A stretch of 64,000 nt of DNA from Streptomyces exfoliatus (GTDB lineage: Bacteria > Actinomycetota > Actinomycetes > Streptomycetales > Streptomycetaceae), in NCBI RefSeq assembly GCF_000725545.1, contig NZ_JNZP01000004.1, forward strand, positions 190,414-254,413, read 5' to 3'. Within the stretch, counting starts at the first letter, position 1, and every line of letters begins with the position of its first letter. The translations under genes and the position numbers were made by a program. Of the stretch, positions 19,600 to 27,369 are shown piece after piece. The notes beneath the pieces are model-generated. The model had not been told where the DNA came from, did no database searches, and saw nothing but the letters and a program-made list of their open reading frames with translations.

Positions 19600-20814
19600 T
19601 CAGCCGCCGAGCGCCGTGAACCGGGCGCGCAGGTCGGCGGCGCCCTGCTCCGTCAGCGTGCCGTGCAGCCGCATCCGGGCGACGCCGCCGTCGGGGAAAG
19701 CGTCGAGGCGGACGTGGGTGACGACGGCCCGGGCGGGGAGCTTGAAGCGGTGGAGGGTGTCGGGCTGGAGCCTGGTCCTGGGGATGATCTCGAACCATTC
19801 GCCGGACTCGCCGTTGCGGCCCTGGAGGGCGATCCAGCCGGCCGAGTTGCCCTTGAGGTAGGCGGTGTCGATCTCCACGGCGCGTACGGCGCCCTGCGCG
19901 GCGAGCCGGAAGCGCACCCAGTCGTTGGTGCCGCGGACCCGGCGGCGCCGGTTCTCCCAGCCGTCGTCCATCTTGCGGGAGGTGCCGGGCAGGATGATCT
20001 GGGTCGGCGAGGAGTAGAACCTGTCCGAGGCGTCCTCGTACGAACCGCCGTTGAGCACGGAGATCAGGTCGAGGGTGCCGAGCAGCTCCAGCCACTCGGG
20101 GTCGGGTACGACCTCGCCGTGGACGCGGAGGCGGGCGATGCCGCCGTCGGGGTGCTGGCAGAGCCGGAGGTGGGTGAAGCGGCGCTCCGCGTCGATCGTG
20201 AACCCGTTGGCGGCGTGGCCGCGGACGGGGGTCGGCGGGACCAGCTCCTCCCACTTCGCGTCGAGCAGCTCGGCGGGGCTGGGCGAGCCCTCCACGGAGG
20301 TGGCCTGGACGCTGACGCGCTGCGGGTAGTTGCCGCGGAAGTGGGCGGTGTCGACGACGATCCCGCGGATCACGCCGGGGGCGCCGAGCCGGACGACGGC
20401 CCAGTCGTGGTCCTCGGGGGCGGGGAAGACGTTCTCCGCGTCGGCGCCCCGGCGGCGGCGGGTCTCCCAGCCGTCCATGATCTTGCCCTTGTGGCCGAAG
20501 TGCTCCGGGTCGAAGACGGCCCGCTCGCGGACGAGGAGGTTCTCCCGCTCGGCGAAGAACTCGTCGTTCGCGGCGACGACCCCGGCGCCGAGGCGGCGGT
20601 CGGCGAGGTCGACAAGGTCGGTGAAGGGGAAGTCACCGGTGCGGTAGTCGGCGTACGGGTCGCCGCCGGAGTACGGGGCGGCGTCGTTGGCGTGCGGGTC
20701 CGTGTTCTCTGCGTTCCCTGCGTTCCCTGCGTTGCCTGCGTTGCCTGCCTTGCCTGCGTTGCCTGCGTTGCCTGCGTTCTTTGCGTTCTCTGCGTTCTCG
20801 TCGCGGCTGCTCAT
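19600..20814 (-). CDS. alc: Allantoicase
   Basis: 404 aa. Catalyses allantoate + water to ureidoglycolate + urea in purine catabolism. The family's tandem duplicated jelly-roll domain is clear: each half carries KIMDGWE(T/N)RRRR / KMDDGWENRRRR, a DW(A/V)..R(L/F) strand and DT.(H/Y)(F/L)(R/K)GN, and each half ends with P(D)GG(I/V)AR(L/M)R(V/L)HG. Odd feature: residues 5-38 are a low-complexity run of x-Asn-Ala tripeptides encoded by a 9-bp tandem repeat and absent from other allantoicases. The ATG at 20814 has GGGAG 9 nt upstream; another in-frame ATG at 20850 would add 12 residues. The LysR gene just upstream and an operator-like element imply regulation by that LysR protein. No allantoinase or urease is in the window. 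Confidence 0.92.
   Translation of the reverse strand: MSSRDENAENAKNAGNAGNAGKAGNAGNAGNAGNAENTDPHANDAAPYSGGDPYADYRTGDFPFTDLVDLADRRLGAGVVAANDEFFAERENLLVRERAVFDPEHFGHKGKIMDGWETRRRRGADAENVFPAPEDHDWAVVRLGAPGVIRGIVVDTAHFRGNYPQRVSVQATSVEGSPSPAELLDAKWEELVPPTPVRGHAANGFTIDAERRFTHLRLCQHPDGGIARLRVHGEVVPDPEWLELLGTLDLISVLNGGSYEDASDRFYSSPTQIILPGTSRKMDDGWENRRRRVRGTNDWVRFRLAAQGAVRAVEIDTAYLKGNSAGWIALQGRNGESGEWFEIIPRTRLQPDTLHRFKLPARAVVTHVRLDAFPDGGVARMRLHGTLTEQGAADLRARFTALGG
20705..20794 (-). repeat. 9-bp tandem repeat in the allantoicase N terminus
   Basis: Ten consecutive 9-bp units, consensus TTGCCTGCG on the plus strand (five close copies in the centre, ends diverged to TTCTCTGCG/TTCCCTGCG). On the coding strand they give x-Asn-Ala tripeptides. 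The unit is a multiple of three, so gain or loss of copies by slippage would keep the frame. Confidence 0.9.
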
Positions 20815-20843
20815 GAGCCGACTCTCCCGCGACCGTTCCCTCC

Positions 20844-20887
20844 GGTCCATCGAATGTTTTCGACGGGTATGTTCAGCTCTGCTGAAC
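20844..20887 (-). promoter_or_regulatory. Composite LysR-type element upstream of allantoicase
   Basis: Plus-strand reading: GGTCCATCGAA (20844-20854), 16 bp, then GTTCAGC-TCT-GCTGAAC (20871-20887), a 7-bp inverted repeat that also fits the LysR T-N11-A rule. The palindrome overlaps the stop codon of the LysR gene and lies 57-73 bp before the allantoicase start. The same two blocks with the same 27-bp start-to-start distance recur at 22825-22868. On the minus strand CTGAAC-N16-TTCGAT could be a promoter. Confidence 0.7.
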
Positions 20888-21799
20888 GGTTTCCCGGGCG
20901 GCCGCCGCCTGCCGCAGCGCGGCGAGGACCCGTGCCACCGCCGGGCCCTCCTCCGCCCCGCGCCGCACCGCCGCGACGACATGGCGGCGCGGCTGGTCGG
21001 CGGCGAGGACGCGCATGACGACGCCCGCGCCGCCCCGGCGTTCCGCGGAGGCCATCCGGGGCACGAGGGCGACCCCCATGCCCGCCTCGACCATCGCGAG
21101 GATCGCGGTCCAGCCCGAGGCGCTGTGGGCCTGGTCGGGAACGAAACCGGCCGCCTCGCAGGCCGCGGTGGTGATCTCGGACCAAGGACCCGAGCCGCCG
21201 AAGATCCAGGATTCGGCCGCGAGGTCCGCGAGCCGCAGGCCGGGGGCCTCGGCCTGCGGGTGCCCGGCGGGCAACGCGACGTCGAGCGGGTCGGCGAGCA
21301 GCGGCATCCGGCTGAACTTGGGGTCGCGGGCGGTCGGCGCGTGGGCGGCGAGGGACAGCGCCAGGTCGACCTCGCCGGCCGTGAGCAGCTCGTACGCCTC
21401 CGCCGCCTCGGCCTCCCGGACGCGGACGTCGAGTCCGGGGTGCGCGGTCCGGAGCTGCCGCACGGCGGGCACGACGAGCGCGGGCACGGACGTCGGGAAC
21501 GCCGCCACCCGCACCTGCCCCGCCTCGCCCCGCAGGTAGCCGTCGAGTTCGGCGTCGGCGCGCTCCAGCTGGGCGAAGACCACCTCGGCGTGCCGCAGCA
21601 CCAGATGGGCGGCGTCGGTGAGCCTGACGCGGCGGCCCTGAGCTTCGAGGAGCCGCACGCCGAGCTGCTTGGCGAGGTTGGTGAGCTGCTGCGACACGGC
21701 CGAGGGGGTCATGAGCAGGGCCTCGGCCGTCGCGGTGACGGTGCCGCGGTCGCGGAGGGTGCGGAGGATCTGGAGCTTCTTGATGTCCCACTCGGTCAT
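20873..21799 (-). CDS. LysR family transcriptional regulator
   Basis: 308 aa. N-terminal winged helix-turn-helix (ILRTLRDRGTVTATAEALLMTPSAVSQQLTNLAKQLG, residues about 10-46, shown only in outline here: A-E-A-L-x-M-T-P-S-A-V-S-Q-Q-L), linker helix, then an effector domain with VRVAAFPTSVPALVVP and GMGVALVPRM. It starts 10 nt after the EamA gene at 21810, so the two probably form an operon transcribed from the element at 22825. It is followed by allantoicase. Targets are inferred to be its own operon and allantoicase, since both carry the same palindrome. The ligand is unknown; a purine-derived compound is one possibility. Confidence 0.88.
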   Translation of the reverse strand: MTEWDIKKLQILRTLRDRGTVTATAEALLMTPSAVSQQLTNLAKQLGVRLLEAQGRRVRLTDAAHLVLRHAEVVFAQLERADAELDGYLRGEAGQVRVAAFPTSVPALVVPAVRQLRTAHPGLDVRVREAEAAEAYELLTAGEVDLALSLAAHAPTARDPKFSRMPLLADPLDVALPAGHPQAEAPGLRLADLAAESWIFGGSGPWSEITTAACEAAGFVPDQAHSASGWTAILAMVEAGMGVALVPRMASAERRGGAGVVMRVLAADQPRRHVVAAVRRGAEEGPAVARVLAALRQAAAARETVQQS

Positions 21800-21809
21800 G
21801 GGGCGCAAC

Positions 21810-22793
21810 CTATCCGGCCTTGCGCGCGCCGGTGGCGGAGGCCAGCGCCACCCCGCCGAGGACGAGGGCCGTGCACGCGGCGCCGAGGGCGTCGGGGCGT
21901 TCACCGAGGAGCGGGTACGACAGGAGGGCGACGCAGACGGGCTGGAGGTAGTAGACGACTCCCGCGCGTGCCGCGCCGATGAGGGCGATCGCCTTGTTCC
22001 AGGCGAAGAAGGCGACGGCCGAGGAGAAGACGCCGACGTACAGCAGGGGGCCCGCGGTCGCGACGCCGACGGTGAACCCGCCCTGGACGGCGAGGGACAC
22101 GGCGTACGCGGGGGCGAGCATCAGGGCGCCGAGCAGGAAGGTGGTGAAGAGGAAGGCGAGTCCGTCGATCTCGGCGGGCTTGCGCTTGAGCAGGGCGCTG
22201 TACGTGGCGAAGGACAGGGCGGCGGCGAACATCCACAGGTCGCCGGCGGTGAAGTCCACGGCGAGCGAGCCCTTTCCGACGAGCAGCAGCACTCCGAGGG
22301 CGGCGGTCAGCATGCCGAGGACGCGCCGGGCGCCGAGGCGTTCGCCGCCGAGCCGGGCGTGGACCGCCATGAGCACCGGGGAGGCGGCCATGATCATGCC
22401 CATGTTGGTGGCGGAGGTGGTCAGTCCGGCCTGGTGCACGAGGGTGTTGTAGAGGGCGACGCCGAAGAGGGAGGCGAGGGCGACGAAGCCGAGGTGGCTG
22501 CGGATCGTCCGCCACTGCCGCAGGAAGGGGCGGACGGCGAAGGGCGCGACGGCGAGCAGCGCGATGATCCAGCGCCAGAAGACGGCCTGGACGGGCGGGA
22601 CGGTGTCGGCCATGTCCCGGGTGGCGACGAAGCTGCCGGACCAGACGACGGTGGCGAGCAGGGCGAGGAGCACGCCGAGGCCGGCGCCCGGTGCGAGCTT
22701 CCTCGCGGGCGCCGGCCTCTCGGTGGCGGTGGTGGCGATGATGGCGGTGTCGGTGGCCGCAGTGGTCGGGTGGCGTGCGGTGATCAGGCTCAT
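21810..22793 (-). CDS. EamA/DMT family membrane transporter (first of two)
   Basis: 327 aa, ten predicted transmembrane helices in two EamA repeats (the first starts GVLLALLATVVWSGSFVATRDM, the second around GDLWMFAAALSFATYSALLKR). About 30 polar residues precede helix 1. Drug/metabolite transporters of this family usually export amino acids or small metabolites. It starts 5 bp after the stop of the second EamA gene and is preceded by the composite element at 22825-22868, which lies inside that gene's 3' end. Probably co-transcribed with the LysR gene. Confidence 0.87.
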   Translation of the reverse strand: MSLITARHPTTAATDTAIIATTATERPAPARKLAPGAGLGVLLALLATVVWSGSFVATRDMADTVPPVQAVFWRWIIALLAVAPFAVRPFLRQWRTIRSHLGFVALASLFGVALYNTLVHQAGLTTSATNMGMIMAASPVLMAVHARLGGERLGARRVLGMLTAALGVLLLVGKGSLAVDFTAGDLWMFAAALSFATYSALLKRKPAEIDGLAFLFTTFLLGALMLAPAYAVSLAVQGGFTVGVATAGPLLYVGVFSSAVAFFAWNKAIALIGAARAGVVYYLQPVCVALLSYPLLGERPDALGAACTALVLGGVALASATGARKAG

Positions 22794-22798
22794 GCGGC

Positions 22799-23746
22799 CT
22801 ACCGTCGCACTCCCGAAACCTCCAGGTCCATCGAAACTTCCTGGACCTTCCGTTCAGCTGAGCTGAACGGTGTGACCTGACCGGACTTCTTCGGGGTACG
22901 GGGGCCCAGCTGGCCCGTCAGCGTGGCGGCGAAGGCGATCACCATGCCGAGCACCTGGACCGGACCGAGGGCCTGGCCAAGCGCCGCCCAGCCGATGATC
23001 GCGGCGGTGAGGGGCGAGAGCGGACCGAGGAGGGTGACCGAGGAGGCGCTGAGCCGCTCGATGCCACGGAACCAGAGGAAGTAGGAGACCGCGGTGTTCC
23101 CGAGGGCGAGGTAGGCGTAGCCGGCCAGGTGGGTGCCGGTCAGGGCGGGCGGGGCGCCTTCGACCAGGAAGGCGACGGGCAGGATGACCAGGCCGCCCGC
23201 GGTGAGCTGCCAGCCGGTGAGCGCGAGGGCGCCGACGCCCTCGGGGCGGCCCCAGCGCTTGGTGAAGACGACGCCCGCCGACATCGAGAGGGCGGAGAGC
23301 AGCCCGGCGATCACGCCGACGAGGTCGAGCGCGGCACCGGCCTTGAGGACCACGAGACTGACGCCGAACGCGGCGGCGACGGCGGTGAGCAGCGACTTTG
23401 CGGTGGGCCTGTCGCCCAGGAAGAGGGCGGCGAGGCCGACGACGAAGAGCGGGCCGACGGAGCCGACGACGGCGGCGACGCCCCCGGGGAGCCGGTAGGC
23501 GGCGAGGAAGAGCAGCGGGAAGAAGGCGCCGATGTTGAGGGCCCCGAGGACGGCGGACTTCCACCACCAGGCGCCCTGCGGGAGCTTGCGGGTGAGCGCC
23601 AGGAGCAGGAGCCCGGCGGGCAGGGCGCGCATGAGGCCGGTGAAGAGCGGCCGGTCGGGCGGCAGGAACTCCGTGGTGACGAAGTAGGTGGAGCCCCAGG
23701 AGATGGGGGCGAGGGCGGTGAGCGCGACGATTGCTGCCTTGGACAT
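22799..23746 (-). CDS. EamA/DMT family membrane transporter (second of two)
   Basis: 315 aa, ten transmembrane helices, two EamA repeats (opening VALTALAPISWGSTYFVTTEFLPP, a pattern typical of RhaT/YdcZ-like exporters). It is divergent from a MarR regulator across 151 bp containing repeated GTGGCTTAGT motifs, and is therefore the probable MarR target. Its last 23 codons contain the palindrome used by the next gene's promoter. MarR-EamA pairs often mediate efflux of an antibiotic, phenolic or amino-acid-like compound, but the substrate is not indicated. Confidence 0.87.
   Translation of the reverse strand: MSKAAIVALTALAPISWGSTYFVTTEFLPPDRPLFTGLMRALPAGLLLLALTRKLPQGAWWWKSAVLGALNIGAFFPLLFLAAYRLPGGVAAVVGSVGPLFVVGLAALFLGDRPTAKSLLTAVAAAFGVSLVVLKAGAALDLVGVIAGLLSALSMSAGVVFTKRWGRPEGVGALALTGWQLTAGGLVILPVAFLVEGAPPALTGTHLAGYAYLALGNTAVSYFLWFRGIERLSASSVTLLGPLSPLTAAIIGWAALGQALGPVQVLGMVIAFAATLTGQLGPRTPKKSGQVTPFSSAERKVQEVSMDLEVSGVRR
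22825..22868 (-). promoter_or_regulatory. Composite LysR-type element upstream of EamA-LysR
   Basis: GGTCCATCGAA (22825-22835), 16 bp, then GTTCAGC-TGA-GCTGAAC (22852-22868). Same blocks, same spacing and same following GG as at 20844-20887. It ends 59-75 bp before the start of the EamA gene, inside the coding end of the upstream transporter. Confidence 0.7.
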
Positions 23747-23817
23747 GACGGTTCCCCCTGCTCTGGAGTGCCGGCCGAGATGGAACTCCGGACTGGCTTG
23801 GCGGTAATTAACTTACC

Positions 23818-23862
23818 ACTAAGCTACTTACTTGCAAGTGGCTTAGTAGAGAGTGGCTTAGT
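23818..23862. promoter_or_regulatory. MarR operator region
   Basis: In the 151-bp gap between the divergent EamA and MarR genes: ACTAAGC (23818-23824) inverted to GCTTAGT (23841-23847), a direct repeat GTGGCTTAGT (23838-23847 and 23853-23862), and a central perfect palindrome ACTTGCAAGT (23830-23839). The AT-rich sequence contrasts with its surroundings. Likely binding sites for the MarR protein controlling both genes. Confidence 0.7.
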
Positions 23863-23897
23863 TGCCATCGAGGTGACCGGAAGGGAACACTGGATCC

Positions 23898-24404
23898 ATG
23901 ACTACGGAGCCCGCCGCCCACGACGCCGTCGACGCCATCACCGACCAGTGGGCCGCCGTCCGCCCGGACCTGGACACCGTCCCCATGGCGGTCTTCGGAC
24001 GGATCTACCGGCTGGCCAACGCCATGCGCGGCAAGGTCGACAAGGCGTACGCGCCCTACGGCATGGCGCTCGGGGAGTTCGACGTGCTCGCGACGCTACG
24101 GCGTTCCGGCGAGCCGTACACGCTCTCGCCGCGCGAGCTGACCGCCACGCTGATGATCACCACCGGCGGGATGACGGGCCGGCTCGACAAACTGGAGAAG
24201 GCCGGGCTGCTCACCCGCAGCCCCGACCCGAACGACCGGCGCGCCCTGCGGGTCACCCTCAGCGAGCGCGGCAAGGAGCTGGTGGACCAGGCCGTGGGGG
24301 CCGGTCTCGCGGAGCAGCGGGCCGCCCTGGAGGCCGCCCTCAGCGAGGAGGAGGCGGCGCAGCTGGCCGGACTCCTTCGCAAGCTGCTCGCGACCACGGC
24401 ATAG
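23898..24404 (+). CDS. MarR family transcriptional regulator
   Basis: 168 aa winged-helix regulator. The recognition region LSPRELTATLMITTGGMTGRLDKLEKAGLLTRSPDPNDRRALRVTLSERG is the classic MarR wing (outlined: L-I-T-T-G-G-M-T-x-R-L and D-P-N-D-R-R). GAAGGGAAC stands upstream of the ATG. It faces the second EamA gene, and the repeated motifs between them suggest auto-repression and repression of the exporter, relieved by a small ligand. Closed by a 19-bp hairpin. Confidence 0.9.
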   Translation: MTTEPAAHDAVDAITDQWAAVRPDLDTVPMAVFGRIYRLANAMRGKVDKAYAPYGMALGEFDVLATLRRSGEPYTLSPRELTATLMITTGGMTGRLDKLEKAGLLTRSPDPNDRRALRVTLSERGKELVDQAVGAGLAEQRAALEAALSEEEAAQLAGLLRKLLATTA

Positions 24405-24417
24405 GGCTCAGCGCACG

Positions 24418-24458
24418 CGAGGGCGCCGCACGGTACGTCGTACCGTGCGGCGCCCTCG
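24418..24458. terminator. Perfect 19-bp hairpin
   Basis: 24418-24436 is fully complementary to 24440-24458 around GTC. It lies between the convergent MarR gene and the small membrane-protein gene and probably ends both. Confidence 0.85.
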
Positions 24459-24479
24459 GCGAGGAGAAGGAGGAGGCGG

Positions 24480-24707
24480 TCAGGCCTTCTTGGACTTGTC
24501 GAGCACCATCACCAGGCCGACGATGACCAGGAACAGCACCAGCGGTGCGGCGACGAACAGACCGAGGGTCTCGACGACCTCCAGCTTGGGGGCCGGGTCG
24601 TCGCCGTCGTCGCGGGTGAGCGCGAGCGCGGGGGACGACATGAGCAGCATCATCAGCGTCGTACCGGCCGCGAGCGAGCCGGCGCGCAGAGCGTTCTTCT
24701 TGTCCAC
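24480..24707 (-). CDS. Small secreted/membrane protein
   Basis: 75 aa from a GTG at 24707. A hydrophobic signal-like segment (AGSLAAGTTLMMLLMSSPALA, residues 9-29), an acidic short loop (RDDGDDPAP), one transmembrane helix (LGLFVAAPLVLFLVIVGLVMVL) and a lysine-rich end. I do not recognise a family. It is 20 nt past the malQ stop on the same strand and could be carried on the same transcript, though there is no strong ribosome site. Confidence 0.6.
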   Translation of the reverse strand: MDKKNALRAGSLAAGTTLMMLLMSSPALALTRDDGDDPAPKLEVVETLGLFVAAPLVLFLVIVGLVMVLDKSKKA

Positions 24708-24727
24708 GGTGCAAACGTAGCGAACAC

Positions 24728-26860
24728 CTAAACCGGCCGCGCGCCCGGGGGTGCCGTACGGGCGTCCACAGGGGGTGCCGGCACGCCCGCGCGAACGTTC
24801 CCGACCGCCGTACGGGCCCGCAGCTCGCGCAGCAGGACGTGCGCCCGGGGCGAGGCGGCCAGCTGCTCCAGGGTGAGCGGCTGCCCGTCCGCGCCCGCGA
24901 GCGGCAGCCGCCAGTTGGGGTACTGGTCCCACGTCCCCGGCAGGTTCTGCGGTCTGCGGTCGCCCACCGCGTCCGGCAGCCAGACCCCCACCATGCGGGC
25001 CGGCGTGCCGAGCAGGAACCGGTGGACGGCCCTGATCTCCGACTGCTCGTCACCCGGGCCCTCCGGCAGCAGCCCGAGCCGCTGGAAGAGACCCAGCCAC
25101 TCGGCGGTCTCGGCCGCGTCCGCCGACCGCTCGCGCTCCAGGTCGCCCGGGAGCAGCCCGAGCCGGTGCCGCAGGGTGACGTGGTCGCCGGAGAGCCGCG
25201 CGGCCGTCGGCGGCAGGTCGTGGGTGGTGGCCGTGGCCACGCACTCGGCGCGCCATTCGTCCTGCGGCAGCGGGCGGCCCGTGCCGGCCCAGTCCCGCTC
25301 GAACCAGAGCACGGACGTGCCGAACACCCCGCGCCCGGCCAGCTCCTCGCGTACGCCCGGTTCGACCGTGCCGAGGTCCTCGCCGATGACGAGGGCGCCC
25401 GCGCGATGGGCTTCGAGGACGAGGACCGCGAGCATCGCCTCGGCGTCGTACCGCACGTAGGTGCCCTCGGTGGGCTCGTGCCCCTGCGGAACCCACCAGA
25501 GCCGGAAGAGGCCCATCACGTGGTCGATGCGCAACGCTCCCGCGTGCCGGAGGAGTTCGCGGAGGAGTCCGCGGTACGGGGCGTAGCCGGCGGCGGCGAG
25601 GGCGTCCGGGCGCCAGGGCGGCAGGCCCCAGTCCTGACCGCGCGCGTTGAAGGCGTCGGGCGGGGCGCCGACCGACATGCCGGCCGCGAAGGCCTCCTGC
25701 TGGGCCCAGGCGTCGGAGCCCTCCGGGTGGACGCCGACCGCGAGGTCATGGACGATCCCGACCGCCATCCCGGCCTCCCGGGCGGCCGCGGCGGCGTCGG
25801 CCAGCTGCCGGTCGGTCAGCCAGGCGAGCCGCAGGTGGAAGTCGACCCGGGCGGACAGGGCGGGGTCGTCCCGCACGACGGCCTCGGCCGTGCGCGGGTC
25901 GCGCAGCTCCTCGGGCCAGTCGCGCCAGTGGTGGCCGTACCGCTCGGCGAGGGCCTGATAGGTGGCGTGGTCCTCCAGGGCGCGACCCCGCGCGGCGAGG
26001 AAGTCGTGGAAGTCGGCGCGCCGCCCGGGGCCGAGTTCCACGCTCTCGACGACGAGTTCCAGGGCCCGCCGCTTGACCTCCCAGACCGCGTCCCTGTCGA
26101 TCACCGCGCCCTTGGCGAGGACCCGTTCGCGCAGCTCGGCGGCCTCGGCGAGGATCCGGTCGAGCTCCTCGCGGCGCTCGGGGCCGACCAGGGCGTACTC
26201 GGGGATCTCCTCGATCCGCAGATGGACGGGGTCGGGGAAGCGGCGCGAGGAGGGGCGGTACGGGGAGGGGTCGCTCGGCGCCCCGGGCACGCCCGCGTGG
26301 AGCGGGTTGACCTGGACGAAACCGGCGCCGTGGATGCGGCCCGCCCAGGTGACGAGTTCCCGGAGGTCCCCGAGGTCGCCCATCCCCCAGGAGCGCTGCG
26401 AGAGCAGGGAGTAGAGCTGGACGAGGAGCCCGTACGCGCGGTGTTCGGGGCCGGGTACGCGCGCGGGGCTCACGATGAGGGTGCTGGTGGCCGTGCGGCC
26501 GTCCGGGGCCTGCGCCTCGACCGCGTGGACGCCGAGGGGCAGCCGCTCCCAGTCCTCGCCGATGACGACCGCGCCGTCCTCGGTGGTGACCCGGAGCAGG
26601 GTGCCGGGCGGCAGGCCGGCCGGCGGGCGGGCGGGCTCCCCGCCGTGGCGCCGGACCAGGGTCGGGGGCAGCAGGCGCTCCCGGTCGGCCCGTTCCGCCG
26701 CGTCGAGGGCCGCGGAGACCGCTTCGGGCGTGGCCGCGTCCACGCCGAGGGCGCCGAGGACGGCGACCACGGTGGCGTCCGGCACGGGGACGGTGACGCC
26801 TTCGGAGGGGCTGTAGGCGGTGGCGACGCCGTGACGGGCGGCGAGACGGGCCAGGGTCAC
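24728..26860 (-). CDS. malQ: 4-alpha-glucanotransferase (amylomaltase, GH77)
   Basis: 710 aa, the long E. coli-type MalQ with an N-terminal beta domain of about 150 residues before the GH77 barrel. Catalytic residues are visible: nucleophile Asp446 in LRIDHVMGLFRLWW, acid/base Glu494 in IGEDLGTVEPG, and Asp548 in TTHDLPPTAARL. It transfers glucan segments between maltodextrins in the cytoplasm. Translation starts at a GTG at 26860 with GGAG 6 nt upstream, only one base after the stop of the 84-aa repeat gene, so coupling is likely. Confidence 0.94.
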   Translation of the reverse strand: MTLARLAARHGVATAYSPSEGVTVPVPDATVVAVLGALGVDAATPEAVSAALDAAERADRERLLPPTLVRRHGGEPARPPAGLPPGTLLRVTTEDGAVVIGEDWERLPLGVHAVEAQAPDGRTATSTLIVSPARVPGPEHRAYGLLVQLYSLLSQRSWGMGDLGDLRELVTWAGRIHGAGFVQVNPLHAGVPGAPSDPSPYRPSSRRFPDPVHLRIEEIPEYALVGPERREELDRILAEAAELRERVLAKGAVIDRDAVWEVKRRALELVVESVELGPGRRADFHDFLAARGRALEDHATYQALAERYGHHWRDWPEELRDPRTAEAVVRDDPALSARVDFHLRLAWLTDRQLADAAAAAREAGMAVGIVHDLAVGVHPEGSDAWAQQEAFAAGMSVGAPPDAFNARGQDWGLPPWRPDALAAAGYAPYRGLLRELLRHAGALRIDHVMGLFRLWWVPQGHEPTEGTYVRYDAEAMLAVLVLEAHRAGALVIGEDLGTVEPGVREELAGRGVFGTSVLWFERDWAGTGRPLPQDEWRAECVATATTHDLPPTAARLSGDHVTLRHRLGLLPGDLERERSADAAETAEWLGLFQRLGLLPEGPGDEQSEIRAVHRFLLGTPARMVGVWLPDAVGDRRPQNLPGTWDQYPNWRLPLAGADGQPLTLEQLAASPRAHVLLRELRARTAVGNVRAGVPAPPVDARTAPPGARPV

Positions 26861-26861
26861 T

Positions 26862-27116
26862 TCACACTCCGGGGGACTCCGGGCCGCCCGCGCTGCCGGG
26901 GGCGGTGGGCTCGCTGGTGAGGGGGGCCGCCACGGTCAGGGGCGGTTCGCTGGTGAGGGGGGCGGCGTCGGGGAGCGGCGGCTCGCTGGTCAGCGGCTCA
27001 CCGGTCAGTGGCTCGCCGGTGAGCGGTTCGCCGGTGAGCGGTTCGCCGGCCGGGGCCGACCGCTGCGCGATGCGTATCCGTCCGGGGTGGTGGGCGGTCG
27101 TGCTCAGGGGGGTCAC
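26862..27116 (-). CDS. Short Pro/Glu/Leu/Thr repeat protein upstream of malQ
   Basis: 84 aa from a GTG at 27116 with GGGAG 6 nt upstream. After about 26 ordinary residues comes a run of GEPLT pentapeptides (four near-perfect copies) passing into two longer SEPPL..AAPLT units. Synonymous codons vary between copies (GAA/GAG, CTC/CTG, GGC/GGT) while the peptide is held, which favours a real protein. The TGA lies one base before the malQ GTG. No signal peptide or transmembrane helix, no family recognised. The alternative is a leader whose translation opens malQ. Confidence 0.55.
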   Translation of the reverse strand: MTPLSTTAHHPGRIRIAQRSAPAGEPLTGEPLTGEPLTGEPLTSEPPLPDAAPLTSEPPLTVAAPLTSEPTAPGSAGGPESPGV

Positions 27117-27209
27117 GGGGGTCTCCCGGTTTCGTCTCGACAGGTGGGACCTGGGGCAATGACTGAGCCCTACCCACCGCACCTCGTTTTACCGGCGGAA
27201 TGTGGCGAA

Positions 27210-27219
27210 GTGACGTCAC
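27210..27219. promoter_or_regulatory. GTGACGTCAC palindrome in the malQ/GH84 intergenic region
   Basis: A perfect 10-bp palindrome in the 253-bp gap between the divergent small-ORF/malQ unit and the secreted glycosidase. Candidate operator only; no regulator is beside it. Confidence 0.3.
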
Positions 27220-27369
27220 CTCGCCGACGGCTCGCCGGGCAAAGGCGACACATCGGCCACCCTCATTGACACCTCAGTGCGACGGGTGGTGGGCTCGTGA
27301 CCCACTCGTTACCGACCGGCGGAGCGGCCGGCCCGCCCTGACGGGCCGGTCCGGCCGAAGGGAGATCCC

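Noticed and set aside
20705..20794. Possible CRISPR or VNTR array
   Set aside because: The unit is 9 bp with no spacers, inside a coding sequence. Treated as a coding tandem repeat.
20814..20850. Longer allantoicase starting at 20850
   Set aside because: The added Arg-rich 12 residues have no family match and GGGAG precedes the 20814 ATG; the ATG at 20850 is part of the conserved regulatory block.
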